From Bacteroidales bacterium UBA4230 (GTDB lineage Bacteria > Bacteroidota > Bacteroidia > Bacteroidales > UBA932): a DNA stretch of 13,823 bases. Within the stretch, counting starts at the first letter, position 1, and every line of letters starts with the position of its first letter. The notes under the pieces were generated by a model that saw nothing but the letters and a program-made list of their open reading frames with translations, made no database searches and was not told the DNA's origin. This document shows, piece by piece, positions 1-6,100 of the stretch. The stretch covers positions 1-13,823 of the forward strand of contig DGXO01000038.1 in the NCBI GenBank assembly GCA_002395605.1. The letters run 5' to 3'. The position numbers and the translations under genes are program-made.

Positions 1-47
1 CTCGACTTCGCTCGAAATGACAGGCACTTCGTTCGAAATGACAGTGT
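1..47. repeat. Tandem short interspersed repeat, TGTCATT family
   Basis: Two copies of a 19-bp unit, 5-23 and 26-44, lie 21 bp apart and differ at one base (ACTTCGCTCGAAATGACAG and ACTTCGTTCGAAATGACAG). Read on the minus strand each begins CTGTCATTTCGA and continues GCGAAGT or ACGAAGT. This resembles the widespread TGTCATT...GAAGT short repeats of Bacteroidota genomes and the array at 6024-6091. It may extend left of the window. It sits directly behind the groES stop codon, where groEL would normally follow. No coding potential is assigned. Confidence 0.75.
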
Positions 48-314
48 TTAGAGGATTGCGAGAATATCGGACTGCTTAACAATGAGGTACTTCTTGCCAT
101 CTACGGTGACCTCCGTGCCGGCGTACTTTCCGTAAAGGACGGTTTCACCAACCTTTACTTCCATGGGCTCGTCCTTAGAGCCGGGACCCACGGCCACAAT
201 TACTCCCTGCTGGGGTTTTTCCTTGGCATTATCCGGGATATACAGGCCCCCGGCGGTCATGGTTTCGGCCTCTTTGGGCTCAATCACCACTCTTGTTCCT
301 AATGGTCTAAGCAT
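48..314 (-). CDS. groES: Co-chaperonin GroES (Cpn10)
   Basis: This 88-residue protein is the heptameric lid of the GroEL folding chamber, a cytoplasmic ATP-dependent chaperonin. It covers the whole Cpn10 family and is slightly shorter than the usual 90-97 residues. Visible hallmarks are the opening PLGTRVVIEP, the mobile-loop region with GGLYIPDNAKEKP (residues 22-34), VIVAVGPG (38-45), VGETVLYGKYAGTEV and the closing SDILAIL. The ATG at 314 gives the canonical N-terminus. The gene reads leftward and the expected partner groEL is not in view; it would start beyond base 1, after the tandem repeat at 1-47. The 93 bases between groES and the upstream CotH gene contain no CIRCE operator (TTAGCACTC inverted repeat) and no consensus TTG/TAnnTTTG promoter that I can see, so heat-shock control is not shown by the sequence. 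Family assignment is secure. Confidence 0.97.
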   Translation of the reverse strand: MLRPLGTRVVIEPKEAETMTAGGLYIPDNAKEKPQQGVIVAVGPGSKDEPMEVKVGETVLYGKYAGTEVTVDGKKYLIVKQSDILAIL

Positions 315-407
315 AGTTTATTGTGTTTTTAGTTTGTTCGTTTCGGCCGATATATAATCAACGGCCGTGCCAATGACGGGTTCACTGACAAAATGGCAGA
401 GTGGCTG

Positions 408-1790
408 CTAAAGGGAATTGACGGCCGAAGCCTTTACGCTGAAAAAGCAGTTGGAGCCATCCGAGAGGATGCGGTACTCCTTATGGTTGCCCCATGACGC
501 GGGACGGTCCTCTATTTTCATGTCCTCTCCGGTATCGTTGGAAACATACGGGCTTATCGCCTTGTGCCATCCCTTGATACGCGAAATGGCTGTTTCGGCC
601 TTCATTTCTCCGCTGCAAAGCTCTTTCAAATATGAAACATAGAGGGCTTTCCACTCCGGTTTCCCAAGAAGCTTTGAAATGAGCGGATTGTCGGAACTTC
701 CCCATTTCAGGGGGCTCTGGCGCCCGGCGTCGCTCTGAACTCCGCAGTTCAGGCTTGTCCCAAGGGTGTTGTCGTAGTCGTAGGGAATGAAGAAGAATTT
801 TCCCTCTGGATTGAAGTAGAAATAGTAGTTGTTGGTGTTGTTCCAGTAGTCGTCCCACATGCCCACGGCAACGTTCACGGCGTAGGTTTTTAGAAGGAGT
901 TCCACATCCATGGCCTGCTGCGCCCAGGCGTAGAAGGCTTCTCCGGACTTTCCGTTTAGGTTTTTTATAAACTCCTGAAGCTGTGCCTTTGCAGCGGTGA
1001 AGTCAGTTTCATCCGACTTCAGTTCATAGGTGTAGTCGTTCTTGTTGTCATCGGCCCCCATCCAGGCGTTGGGGTCACGGAGATTTGCGCCCCACCTGGC
1101 CTTCCAAAGATGACCGTCCCGGCCCTCGAAGGCACTCTGGCGCCGTTTCAGGTAATCTCCCTTCACGTGCTCCATGAGCTCGTACACGCCCATGTAGGTC
1201 TCCTTGCCGCCCACCGTTATCCAAAGGCGGGTGTACCCTGAACTTATGGCAGTCCACACACCGGCCCTGTGGAAAAGGTCGTAGCAGAAAACCTCGCGGC
1301 AATACGAAGGGTCGTCCTTGAACCACTTGAGGTCCAGGCGGGAAGTCCCAAGCAGTTTCTGGCCCTCTGTGTATTCGCTGAAATGCAGGCCGAAGTGCAC
1401 GTGGTTAAGGTTTCCGGCTTCCCCGGGGTAGCGCCTTGAGGTGTTTCCCTTTAACCGCAGTCCGGCGCCCGTCACCTTTTGCACCTGCGTGCCGTCCTTG
1501 TACTCTATATCGGCCGGAATGTACTCCTGGGTGTTGTTGTTCTTGTTGAAAGCGTCCAGAAGCGTTTTCCAGTTTTTGTCCGTTACGGTAATGCGCACCT
1601 CCGGTACATTTCCGCTCTCCGGAAGCACCGGAATAAGCCGGGGGATGTCTGTGCCGTCTTGTGAACCGCTGCCTTGCGAGCTGCTGCTGCCGGAATTCGG
1701 CCCGGCCCCCGCCGCCGGTATGATCTCCTGCTTTGTGCAAGCCGCCGCTACCGCCGCCGCAAGGCAAAATATGTACGCTAACCGTTTCAT
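408..1790 (-). CDS. CotH-family secreted lipoprotein (putative protein-kinase-like fold)
   Basis: A 460-residue exported lipoprotein of the CotH family (Pfam CotH), named after the Bacillus spore-coat protein kinase; the role of the Bacteroidota members is mostly unknown. The signal peptide runs MKRLAYIFCLAAAVAAAC with the lipobox Cys at 18, then a Ser/Gly-rich linker (28-47). CotH features follow: GAGLRLKGNTS (108-118), REVFCYDLFHRAGVW (165-179), YMGVYELMEHVKGDYL (199-214), an Asn-rich segment WNNTNNYYFYF (316-326), and FFIPYDYDNTLG (333-344), whose acidic residues D338 and D340 match the metal/ATP-binding end of the family motif. I start it at the ATG at 1790 because this gives a clean lipoprotein signal peptide. 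The same frame stays open to 2294, but that extension only translates the 52-bp repeat array. It is transcribed toward groES and away from the PUL, so it need not share the PUL's function. Confidence 0.87.
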   Translation of the reverse strand: MKRLAYIFCLAAAVAAACTKQEIIPAAGAGPNSGSSSSQGSGSQDGTDIPRLIPVLPESGNVPEVRITVTDKNWKTLLDAFNKNNNTQEYIPADIEYKDGTQVQKVTGAGLRLKGNTSRRYPGEAGNLNHVHFGLHFSEYTEGQKLLGTSRLDLKWFKDDPSYCREVFCYDLFHRAGVWTAISSGYTRLWITVGGKETYMGVYELMEHVKGDYLKRRQSAFEGRDGHLWKARWGANLRDPNAWMGADDNKNDYTYELKSDETDFTAAKAQLQEFIKNLNGKSGEAFYAWAQQAMDVELLLKTYAVNVAVGMWDDYWNNTNNYYFYFNPEGKFFFIPYDYDNTLGTSLNCGVQSDAGRQSPLKWGSSDNPLISKLLGKPEWKALYVSYLKELCSGEMKAETAISRIKGWHKAISPYVSNDTGEDMKIEDRPASWGNHKEYRILSDGSNCFFSVKASAVNSL

Positions 1791-1795
1791 CCTAA

Positions 1796-1803
1796 CAAAT
1801 ATA
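1796..1803 (-). promoter_or_regulatory. Possible -7 box upstream of the CotH gene
   Basis: On the minus strand the bases read TATATTTG, a full match to the Bacteroidota -7 consensus TAnnTTTG. It ends only five bases before the ATG at 1790, so the transcript would be nearly leaderless. No TTG lies at the expected 19-21 base distance; the nearest is 12 bases upstream. This is a candidate only and may be a chance match in an AT-rich stretch. Confidence 0.3.
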
Positions 1804-1861
1804 CACACTTTTTTCCAATCTTTTGCCTTCACAGCTCCAATCCCGATGGTCTCCTTTTCGG

Positions 1862-2380
1862 CTCCGGTGCAAAACCACCCCGTTTTTGCACCTGGCACCG
1901 TGCTTTCCACGCCCTCCGGTGCAAAACCACCCCGTTTTTGCACCTGGCACCGCGTTCCCACTGTCCTCCGGTGCAAAACCACCCCGTTTTTGCACCCGGC
2001 CCGGTGTTTTCCCCGCCCTCCGGTGCAAAACCGCCCCCTTTCCGCACCTGGCACCGCGTTTTCCCCGTCCTCCGGTGCAAAACCACCCCGTTCTTGCACC
2101 CGGCCCGGTGTTTTCCCCGCCCTCCGGTGCAAAACCGCCCCCTTTCCGCACCTGGCACCGCGTTTTCCCCGTCCTCCGGTGCAAAACCACCCCGTTCTTG
2201 CACCGGGCGCCGTGTTTTCCCCGTCCTCCGGTGCAAAACCACCCCGTTTTTGCACCCGGCGCCGTGCTTTCCCCGCCCTCCGGTGCAAAACCACCCCGTT
2301 TTTGCACCTGGCGCCGTGCTTTCCCCGCCCTCCGGTGCAAAACCACCCCGTTTTTGCACCCGGCGCCGCGTTTTCCCGCC
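1862..2380. repeat. Ten-unit 52-bp tandem array of hairpin-forming repeats
   Basis: Ten near-identical units begin with CTCCGGTGC at 1862, 1914, 1966, 2018, 2070, 2122, 2174, 2226, 2278 and 2330; the last unit is 51 bp. Each holds an inverted repeat, GGTGCAAAA then nine bases then TTTTGCACC, followed by a GC-rich 25-bp segment. Units 4 (2018) and 6 (2122) are identical, and units 3-4 and 5-6 form a higher-order 104-bp duplication, which shows local duplication. Because 52 is not a multiple of three and the unit lacks stop codons, several frames on both strands stay open and give Arg/Gly- or Pro-rich nonsense peptides. I regard those as non-coding. The array lies between the divergent CotH gene and the PUL operon. 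Its function is unknown. Confidence 0.95.
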
Positions 2381-2404
2381 CTCCACAGATTCAGGGCCGT
2401 GGAG
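2381..2404. repeat. Small inverted repeat at the end of the array
   Basis: CTCCAC (2381-2386) pairs with GTGGAG (2399-2404) around a 12-base loop. The left arm takes the place of the next unit's CTCCGG, so the array degenerates exactly here. It may mark the array boundary. No role can be assigned. Confidence 0.5.
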
Positions 2405-2432
2405 GTAAAGTGGTGATTCATAGGATGTTACG

Positions 2433-2468
2433 CAAAAGAGGGTGCCCGGAAAACAACACCCTCTTTTG
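2433..2468. terminator. Perfect 12-bp stem-loop, possible bidirectional terminator
   Basis: CAAAAGAGGGTG (2433-2444) is perfectly complementary to CACCCTCTTTTG (2457-2468), with a 12-base loop. The stem ends in A4/T4 on both strands, the shape of a bidirectional intrinsic terminator, although no further T-run follows the stem. No gene ends here: the CotH gene and the PUL both read away. It could therefore stop transcription running out of the repeat array toward the PUL promoter, or act as a protein or RNA structural site. The stem is certain; the terminator role is a guess. Confidence 0.5.
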
Positions 2469-2536
2469 AGTAAACTGGTGTGAGTAAAATACTTAGCTCC
2501 ACGGCACAAGCAGAGCCAGCGGGTGAAGAAGACGCA

Positions 2537-2566
2537 TTGCTATTAACCAAAAAACCATTATATTTG
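2537..2566 (+). promoter_or_regulatory. Bacteroidota sigma-70-type promoter for the PUL operon
   Basis: TTG at 2537-2539, exactly 19 bases, then TATATTTG at 2559-2566 reproduces the -33/-7 consensus TTG-N19-TAnnTTTG of the phylum's primary sigma factor. Transcription would start near 2571-2575 and leave a leader of about 10-15 bases before the ATG at 2586. There is no room for a leader riboswitch. Any substrate control would have to act upstream, where I recognise no operator. Confidence 0.8.
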
Positions 2567-2585
2567 AAAACTAATTCTATAACCA

Positions 2586-4751
2586 ATGAGAAAAGCACTA
2601 ATCATTGCCGTAATGGCCATAGCAGCAGTGTCTTGCGGCAACAACGCTTCCAAGACAACGCGTATACCGGAGGACCCCCGCGTAGAGCAGCTCCTTAAAA
2701 AGATGACCCTTGAGGAAAAGGTGGGCCAGACCGTCCTCTTCACAAGTGACTGGACCGTAACCGGCCCCAGCATGCGAAGCGGATACCTCGAAGATATAAA
2801 GGCCGGAAGGTGCGGCAGCCTCCTGAATGCCTACACCGCGGATTTCACAAGGGAAGTCCAGCGCATCGCCGTAGAGGAAACCAGGCTTGGAATTCCCATT
2901 CTCTTTGGTTATGACGTAATCCACGGATTCCGAACCATTTTCCCCATAAACCTTGGCATGTCCTGCTCATGGGACATAGACGCCATTGAGGAAAGCGCCC
3001 GCATTGCCGCCGAAGAAGCCGCAGCGGCCGGCCTCCAGTGGACCTACAGCCCCATGTGCGACATTTCTGTGGAACCCCGCTGGGGCCGAATCTCCGAAGG
3101 CTCCGGTGAAGACCCCTACCTTGGCAGCCTCATAGCCGCCGCCATGACAAGAGGTTATCAGGGCGACGACCTCTCCAAGGACAACACCATCCTTGCCTGC
3201 GTGAAGCACTTTGCCGCATACGGCGCCCCCCAGGCCGGCAGGGACTACAACACCGTAGACATGTCCGAGCGCTGGTTCAGGGAATTCTACCTCCCTCCCT
3301 ACAAGGCCGCAATAGATGCCGGCGCCCTAAGCGTAATGGCATCCTTCAATGAACTGGACGGCGTCCCCGCCCATGCCTCCAAGCACCTCATGACAGACAT
3401 CCTCAAAGGCGAATGGGGCTTTGAAGGCTTTGTGGTCAGCGATTACACCGGCATCAACGAGATGATAATGCACGGCTATGCCGAAAACGAGGAGCATGCC
3501 GCAGAGCTCTCCATGAACGCCGGCCTTGACATGGACATGATGAGCGCCGCCTACATGAACCACATGACCGGTCTTGTAAAAAGCGGAAAGGTGAGCGAAA
3601 AAACCCTTGACGAAGCCGTCAGGCGCATCCTTAACATAAAGGCCGCCCTTGGCCTCCTGGACGACCCCTACAAATACTGTGACCCCGAGCGCGAAAAGGC
3701 TCGCACCCTCACTGCCGAAAACAAGGCCTTCGCCCGTAAGCTTGCGGCCGAAAGCATGGTTCTCCTCAAGAACAACGGCATCCTTCCCCTCAAAAAAGGT
3801 GAAAAGGTGGCCGTCCTCGGCCCTATGGCAAATACCCGCGACGACCTTCTTGGTTCTTGGCGCGCCGCCGGTGAAGTTGAAGCCGTCCCCGCCGGAATAG
3901 AAGATGCCATAAAGGAAGTTACACCAGTCACAAGCTCTTCAAACAAGGTTGTCCTTGTGCTTGGAGAGCCCTGGGGCTGGACCGGAGAAGCCGCTTCCCG
4001 CACATCCATCAATCTCCCCAAGGAGCAGACGGAACTCCTGAAAGCCCTCAAGAAGCAGGGCAAGCAGGTGGCGGTAGTGCTCCTTAACGGCCGTCCGCTG
4101 GATCTCAGCGCCGAATCCGAGCTCGCAGACGCCATCCTGGAAGCCTGGTATCCCGGCACCATGGGCGCCTATGCCGTGGCCGATGTCCTCTTCGGGGACT
4201 ACAACCCCTCCGGAAAACTCTCCGTCACCTTCCCCCGCAGCCTTGGCCAGGTGCCCATCTACCACTACGCCAAGAACACCGGCCGCCCCTACATCCACCC
4301 GGATGCAAAGTATGAATCCAGGTATCTTGACTGCCCCAACGAGCCCCTGTACGCCTTCGGCCACGGTCTCAGTTACACCACTTTTGAGTATTCGGACATT
4401 GTCATTGGAGATGCCCGATCAGAGTCGGGCATGACGATAAAGGCCGACGGCACCCTGACAGTGAGAACCACCGTCACCAACACCGGCTCCGTGGAAGGCA
4501 CAGAAACCGTCCAGCTCTATATCCGTGACCTCGTGGGCAGCGTAACCCGTCCCGTGAGGCAGCTCAAGGGCTTTGAAAGGGTAACCCTTAAGCCAGGCGA
4601 ATCCAAAGAGGTCACCTTCACCATCGACAAGGAAATGCTCTCCTTCTACCGCCAGGACATGACCTGGGGCCCGGAGCCCGGAGACTTCAAGGTGTTCATA
4701 GGCGGAGCGTCGGACAATACCAAAGAAGCATCATTCAGGTATGAGATTTAG
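2586..4751 (+). CDS. bglX: GH3 beta-glucosidase lipoprotein, BglX type
   Basis: A 721-residue retaining beta-glucosidase of glycoside hydrolase family 3, anchored in an envelope membrane by the Cys at 17 (AAVSC). It removes glucose from the non-reducing end of beta-linked oligosaccharides. The (beta/alpha)8 domain spans about 35-350 with substrate-contact motifs FGYDVIHG (107-114), EPRWGRISEGSGEDP (163-177) and KHFA (207-210), and the nucleophile D286 in FVVSDYTG. The second domain (about 385-600) carries GEPWGWTGEAASR, with E468 the likely acid/base. A fibronectin-III-like domain ends the protein (about 620-715). It is the first gene of the PUL, and its last 11 bases overlap the next gene, so translation is probably coupled. 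With two GH144-type neighbours, sophoro-oligosaccharides (beta-1,2) are the likely substrate; a characterised Bacteroides thetaiotaomicron GH3 enzyme has that specificity. GH3 motifs alone cannot fix the linkage. Residues 606-617 come from a palindromic element at 4401-4435. Confidence 0.94.
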   Translation: MRKALIIAVMAIAAVSCGNNASKTTRIPEDPRVEQLLKKMTLEEKVGQTVLFTSDWTVTGPSMRSGYLEDIKAGRCGSLLNAYTADFTREVQRIAVEETRLGIPILFGYDVIHGFRTIFPINLGMSCSWDIDAIEESARIAAEEAAAAGLQWTYSPMCDISVEPRWGRISEGSGEDPYLGSLIAAAMTRGYQGDDLSKDNTILACVKHFAAYGAPQAGRDYNTVDMSERWFREFYLPPYKAAIDAGALSVMASFNELDGVPAHASKHLMTDILKGEWGFEGFVVSDYTGINEMIMHGYAENEEHAAELSMNAGLDMDMMSAAYMNHMTGLVKSGKVSEKTLDEAVRRILNIKAALGLLDDPYKYCDPEREKARTLTAENKAFARKLAAESMVLLKNNGILPLKKGEKVAVLGPMANTRDDLLGSWRAAGEVEAVPAGIEDAIKEVTPVTSSSNKVVLVLGEPWGWTGEAASRTSINLPKEQTELLKALKKQGKQVAVVLLNGRPLDLSAESELADAILEAWYPGTMGAYAVADVLFGDYNPSGKLSVTFPRSLGQVPIYHYAKNTGRPYIHPDAKYESRYLDCPNEPLYAFGHGLSYTTFEYSDIVIGDARSESGMTIKADGTLTVRTTVTNTGSVEGTETVQLYIRDLVGSVTRPVRQLKGFERVTLKPGESKEVTFTIDKEMLSFYRQDMTWGPEPGDFKVFIGGASDNTKEASFRYEI
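4401..4435. repeat. Palindromic element embedded in the GH3 gene
   Basis: ATGCCCGA (4411-4418) and TCGGGCAT (4425-4432) form a perfect 8-bp stem with a 6-base loop. They are flanked by GTCAT (4401-4405) and its complement ATGAC (4431-4435). The form resembles REP-like palindromes that begin TGTCAT and that occur between genes in Bacteroidota. Here it is read in frame as VIGDARSESGMT in the linker between the second GH3 domain and the fibronectin-like domain, a place that tolerates insertion. Confidence 0.65.
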
Positions 4752-6021
4752 GCTTATTGCAGCCGCGGCGCTCATTTGCGCCGCCGCCTGCACCCAGCAG
4801 AGGCAACTCCCGGACGATGCCCTTCTGGACGTAGTTGAAAAGGCCACCATAGGCTATTTCACGGATTTCGCGGATCCCGCAACCGGCCTTGCCAGGGAGC
4901 GTAACAACGATGCCAACGGCAACATAGTGACCATCGGCGGTTCCGGTTTCGGCCTCATGGCCATAATTGCCGGTGCCGAAAGAGGGTATTACTCCCGCGA
5001 GGAAGGCGTTGAGCGCATAGAGAAGATAGTCTCCTCCCTTGAAAAGCTGGAGCGCTTCCACGGCGCCTGGGCCCACTGGTACAACGCAGATACCATGGAA
5101 CCCTTCTCTTTCAGCAAATACGACGACGGCGGAGACCTTGTGGAAACAGCCTTCATGGTGCAGGGCCTGATTGCCGCCCGCCACTGGCTGGAAAAAGACA
5201 ATTTCCCCCTTGCCGAACGCTGCCACGAGCTTTGGCTTGGCGTAGAGTGGAACTGGTACACGAAAGGGGGGACCGACACCCTCTACTGGCACTGGTCCAA
5301 GAACTTCGGCTTCAAGATGAACCACCCCATAAGAGGCTACGACGAAACCCTGATCACCTACATCCTGGCAGCTTCTTCCCCTTCTTTCCCCATCAGTGCC
5401 GAAGTCTACGAGAACACGTATAAGAACTCCACCTATTATTATAATGGTAAGGAGTACTACGGGATTACCCTTCCCCTTGGGATGGAACTTGGCGGGCCGC
5501 TGTTCTTCAGCCATTACTCCTACCTTGGCCTGGATCCCCGCGGCCTCACGGACGGCAAAACCAATTACTTTGAGAGGAACAAGGCCCACACCCTCATCCA
5601 CAGGGCATACGCAATGGACAATCCCAAAGGCCACAAAGGCTACGGAGAGGATTTCTGGGGCTTCACTTCCTCCGACGACCCTTATGTGGGCTACTGCTCT
5701 CACCATCCCGGCACGCAGGACGAAAATGGCACCGTGAGCCCCACTGCGGCCATTTCCTCCATAGTCTACACCCCGGAGGAATCCATGAAGGTAATCCGGC
5801 ACCTCTATTATGACATCCCGGAATCCTTCGGCCAGTACGGCTTCTACGACGCCATAAACCTTGGGGCCGAACCCAAGGTCCTGGAGCATTACCTTGCCAT
5901 AGACCAGGGCCCGGAGGCCGTGATGATAGAAAACTACCGCAGCGGCCTTCTCTGGGACCTCTTCATGCAGGCCCCGGAAATCCGCAAGGGCCTCGAAAAA
6001 CTTGGATTTTACTACGAATGA
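4741..6021 (+). CDS. GH144-type glucoamylase-like lipoprotein, putative endo-beta-1,2-glucanase
   Basis: This 426-residue lipoprotein (lipobox ICAAAC, Cys 17) consists of one Pfam glucoamylase-like domain, an (alpha/alpha)6 barrel, the family that contains GH144. Characterised GH144 members are endo-beta-1,2-glucanases that release sophoro-oligosaccharides. Motifs include EKATIGYFTDFADPATGLARER (33-54), the acidic cluster DDGGDLVE (128-135), YWHWS (182-186), GYDETLITYILAASSP (199-214), FFSHYSYLGLDPRGL (255-269), NGTVSPTAA (329-337) and YLAIDQGPEAVMIENYR (384-400). D128, D132, E135, E202 and D388 are conserved in the second copy at 11609 and are the best active-site candidates. The ATG at 4741 overlaps the GH3 stop by 11 bases and starts a proper signal peptide. 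There is no accessory domain and no acidic tract directly after Cys 17, so periplasmic location is plausible but unproven. Annotation tools may call it glucoamylase, but the context does not suggest starch. Confidence 0.88.
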   Translation: MRFRLIAAAALICAAACTQQRQLPDDALLDVVEKATIGYFTDFADPATGLARERNNDANGNIVTIGGSGFGLMAIIAGAERGYYSREEGVERIEKIVSSLEKLERFHGAWAHWYNADTMEPFSFSKYDDGGDLVETAFMVQGLIAARHWLEKDNFPLAERCHELWLGVEWNWYTKGGTDTLYWHWSKNFGFKMNHPIRGYDETLITYILAASSPSFPISAEVYENTYKNSTYYYNGKEYYGITLPLGMELGGPLFFSHYSYLGLDPRGLTDGKTNYFERNKAHTLIHRAYAMDNPKGHKGYGEDFWGFTSSDDPYVGYCSHHPGTQDENGTVSPTAAISSIVYTPEESMKVIRHLYYDIPESFGQYGFYDAINLGAEPKVLEHYLAIDQGPEAVMIENYRSGLLWDLFMQAPEIRKGLEKLGFYYE

Positions 6022-6091
6022 CGCTGTCATTCTGGGCAGCGCTGTCATTCTGAACAAAACTGTCATTCTGAACGAAGTGAAGAATCTAAAA
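6022..6091. repeat. Three-copy 18-bp tandem repeat (TGTCATTCTGAAC element)
   Basis: CTGTCATTCTG occurs at 6024, 6042 and 6060, exactly 18 bp apart; the last copy continues as AACGAAGTGAAGAATCTAAA. This is the common Bacteroidota interspersed repeat and a relative of the repeat at 1-47. It fills nearly all of the 79 bases between the first GH144 gene and susC. It has no stop codon in the susC frame, so automated calls can start at 6002 and add 33 spurious residues that include VILNEVKNLK. Confidence 0.85.
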
Positions 6092-6100
6092 CATTTTATA

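Noticed and set aside
315..407. CIRCE or heat-shock operator upstream of groES
   Set aside because: No TTAGCACTC inverted repeat and no clear consensus promoter can be found in this 93-base gap.
386..409. Possible terminator after the CotH gene on the minus strand (GCAG / CTGC stem then CATTTTG)
   Set aside because: The stem is only four base pairs and the T-run is short, so it is not credible as an intrinsic terminator.
735..752. 7-bp inverted repeat (CTGAACT / AGTTCAG) inside the CotH gene
   Set aside because: It lies within well-conserved coding sequence, lacks the TGTCAT-type flanks of the other palindromes, and one such stem is expected by chance in a window this size.
1862..2380. CRISPR array (27-bp palindromic repeat alternating with 25-bp spacers)
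   Set aside because: The would-be spacers are near-identical to each other, two 52-bp units are exact duplicates and no cas genes are nearby. It is a simple tandem array with a 52-bp period.
1441..2469. Long plus-strand open frame through the array, and others in several frames
   Set aside because: The frames are open only because the repeat lacks stop codons and because they run antisense to the CotH gene. The Pro- and Arg-rich products have no fold or conserved motif.
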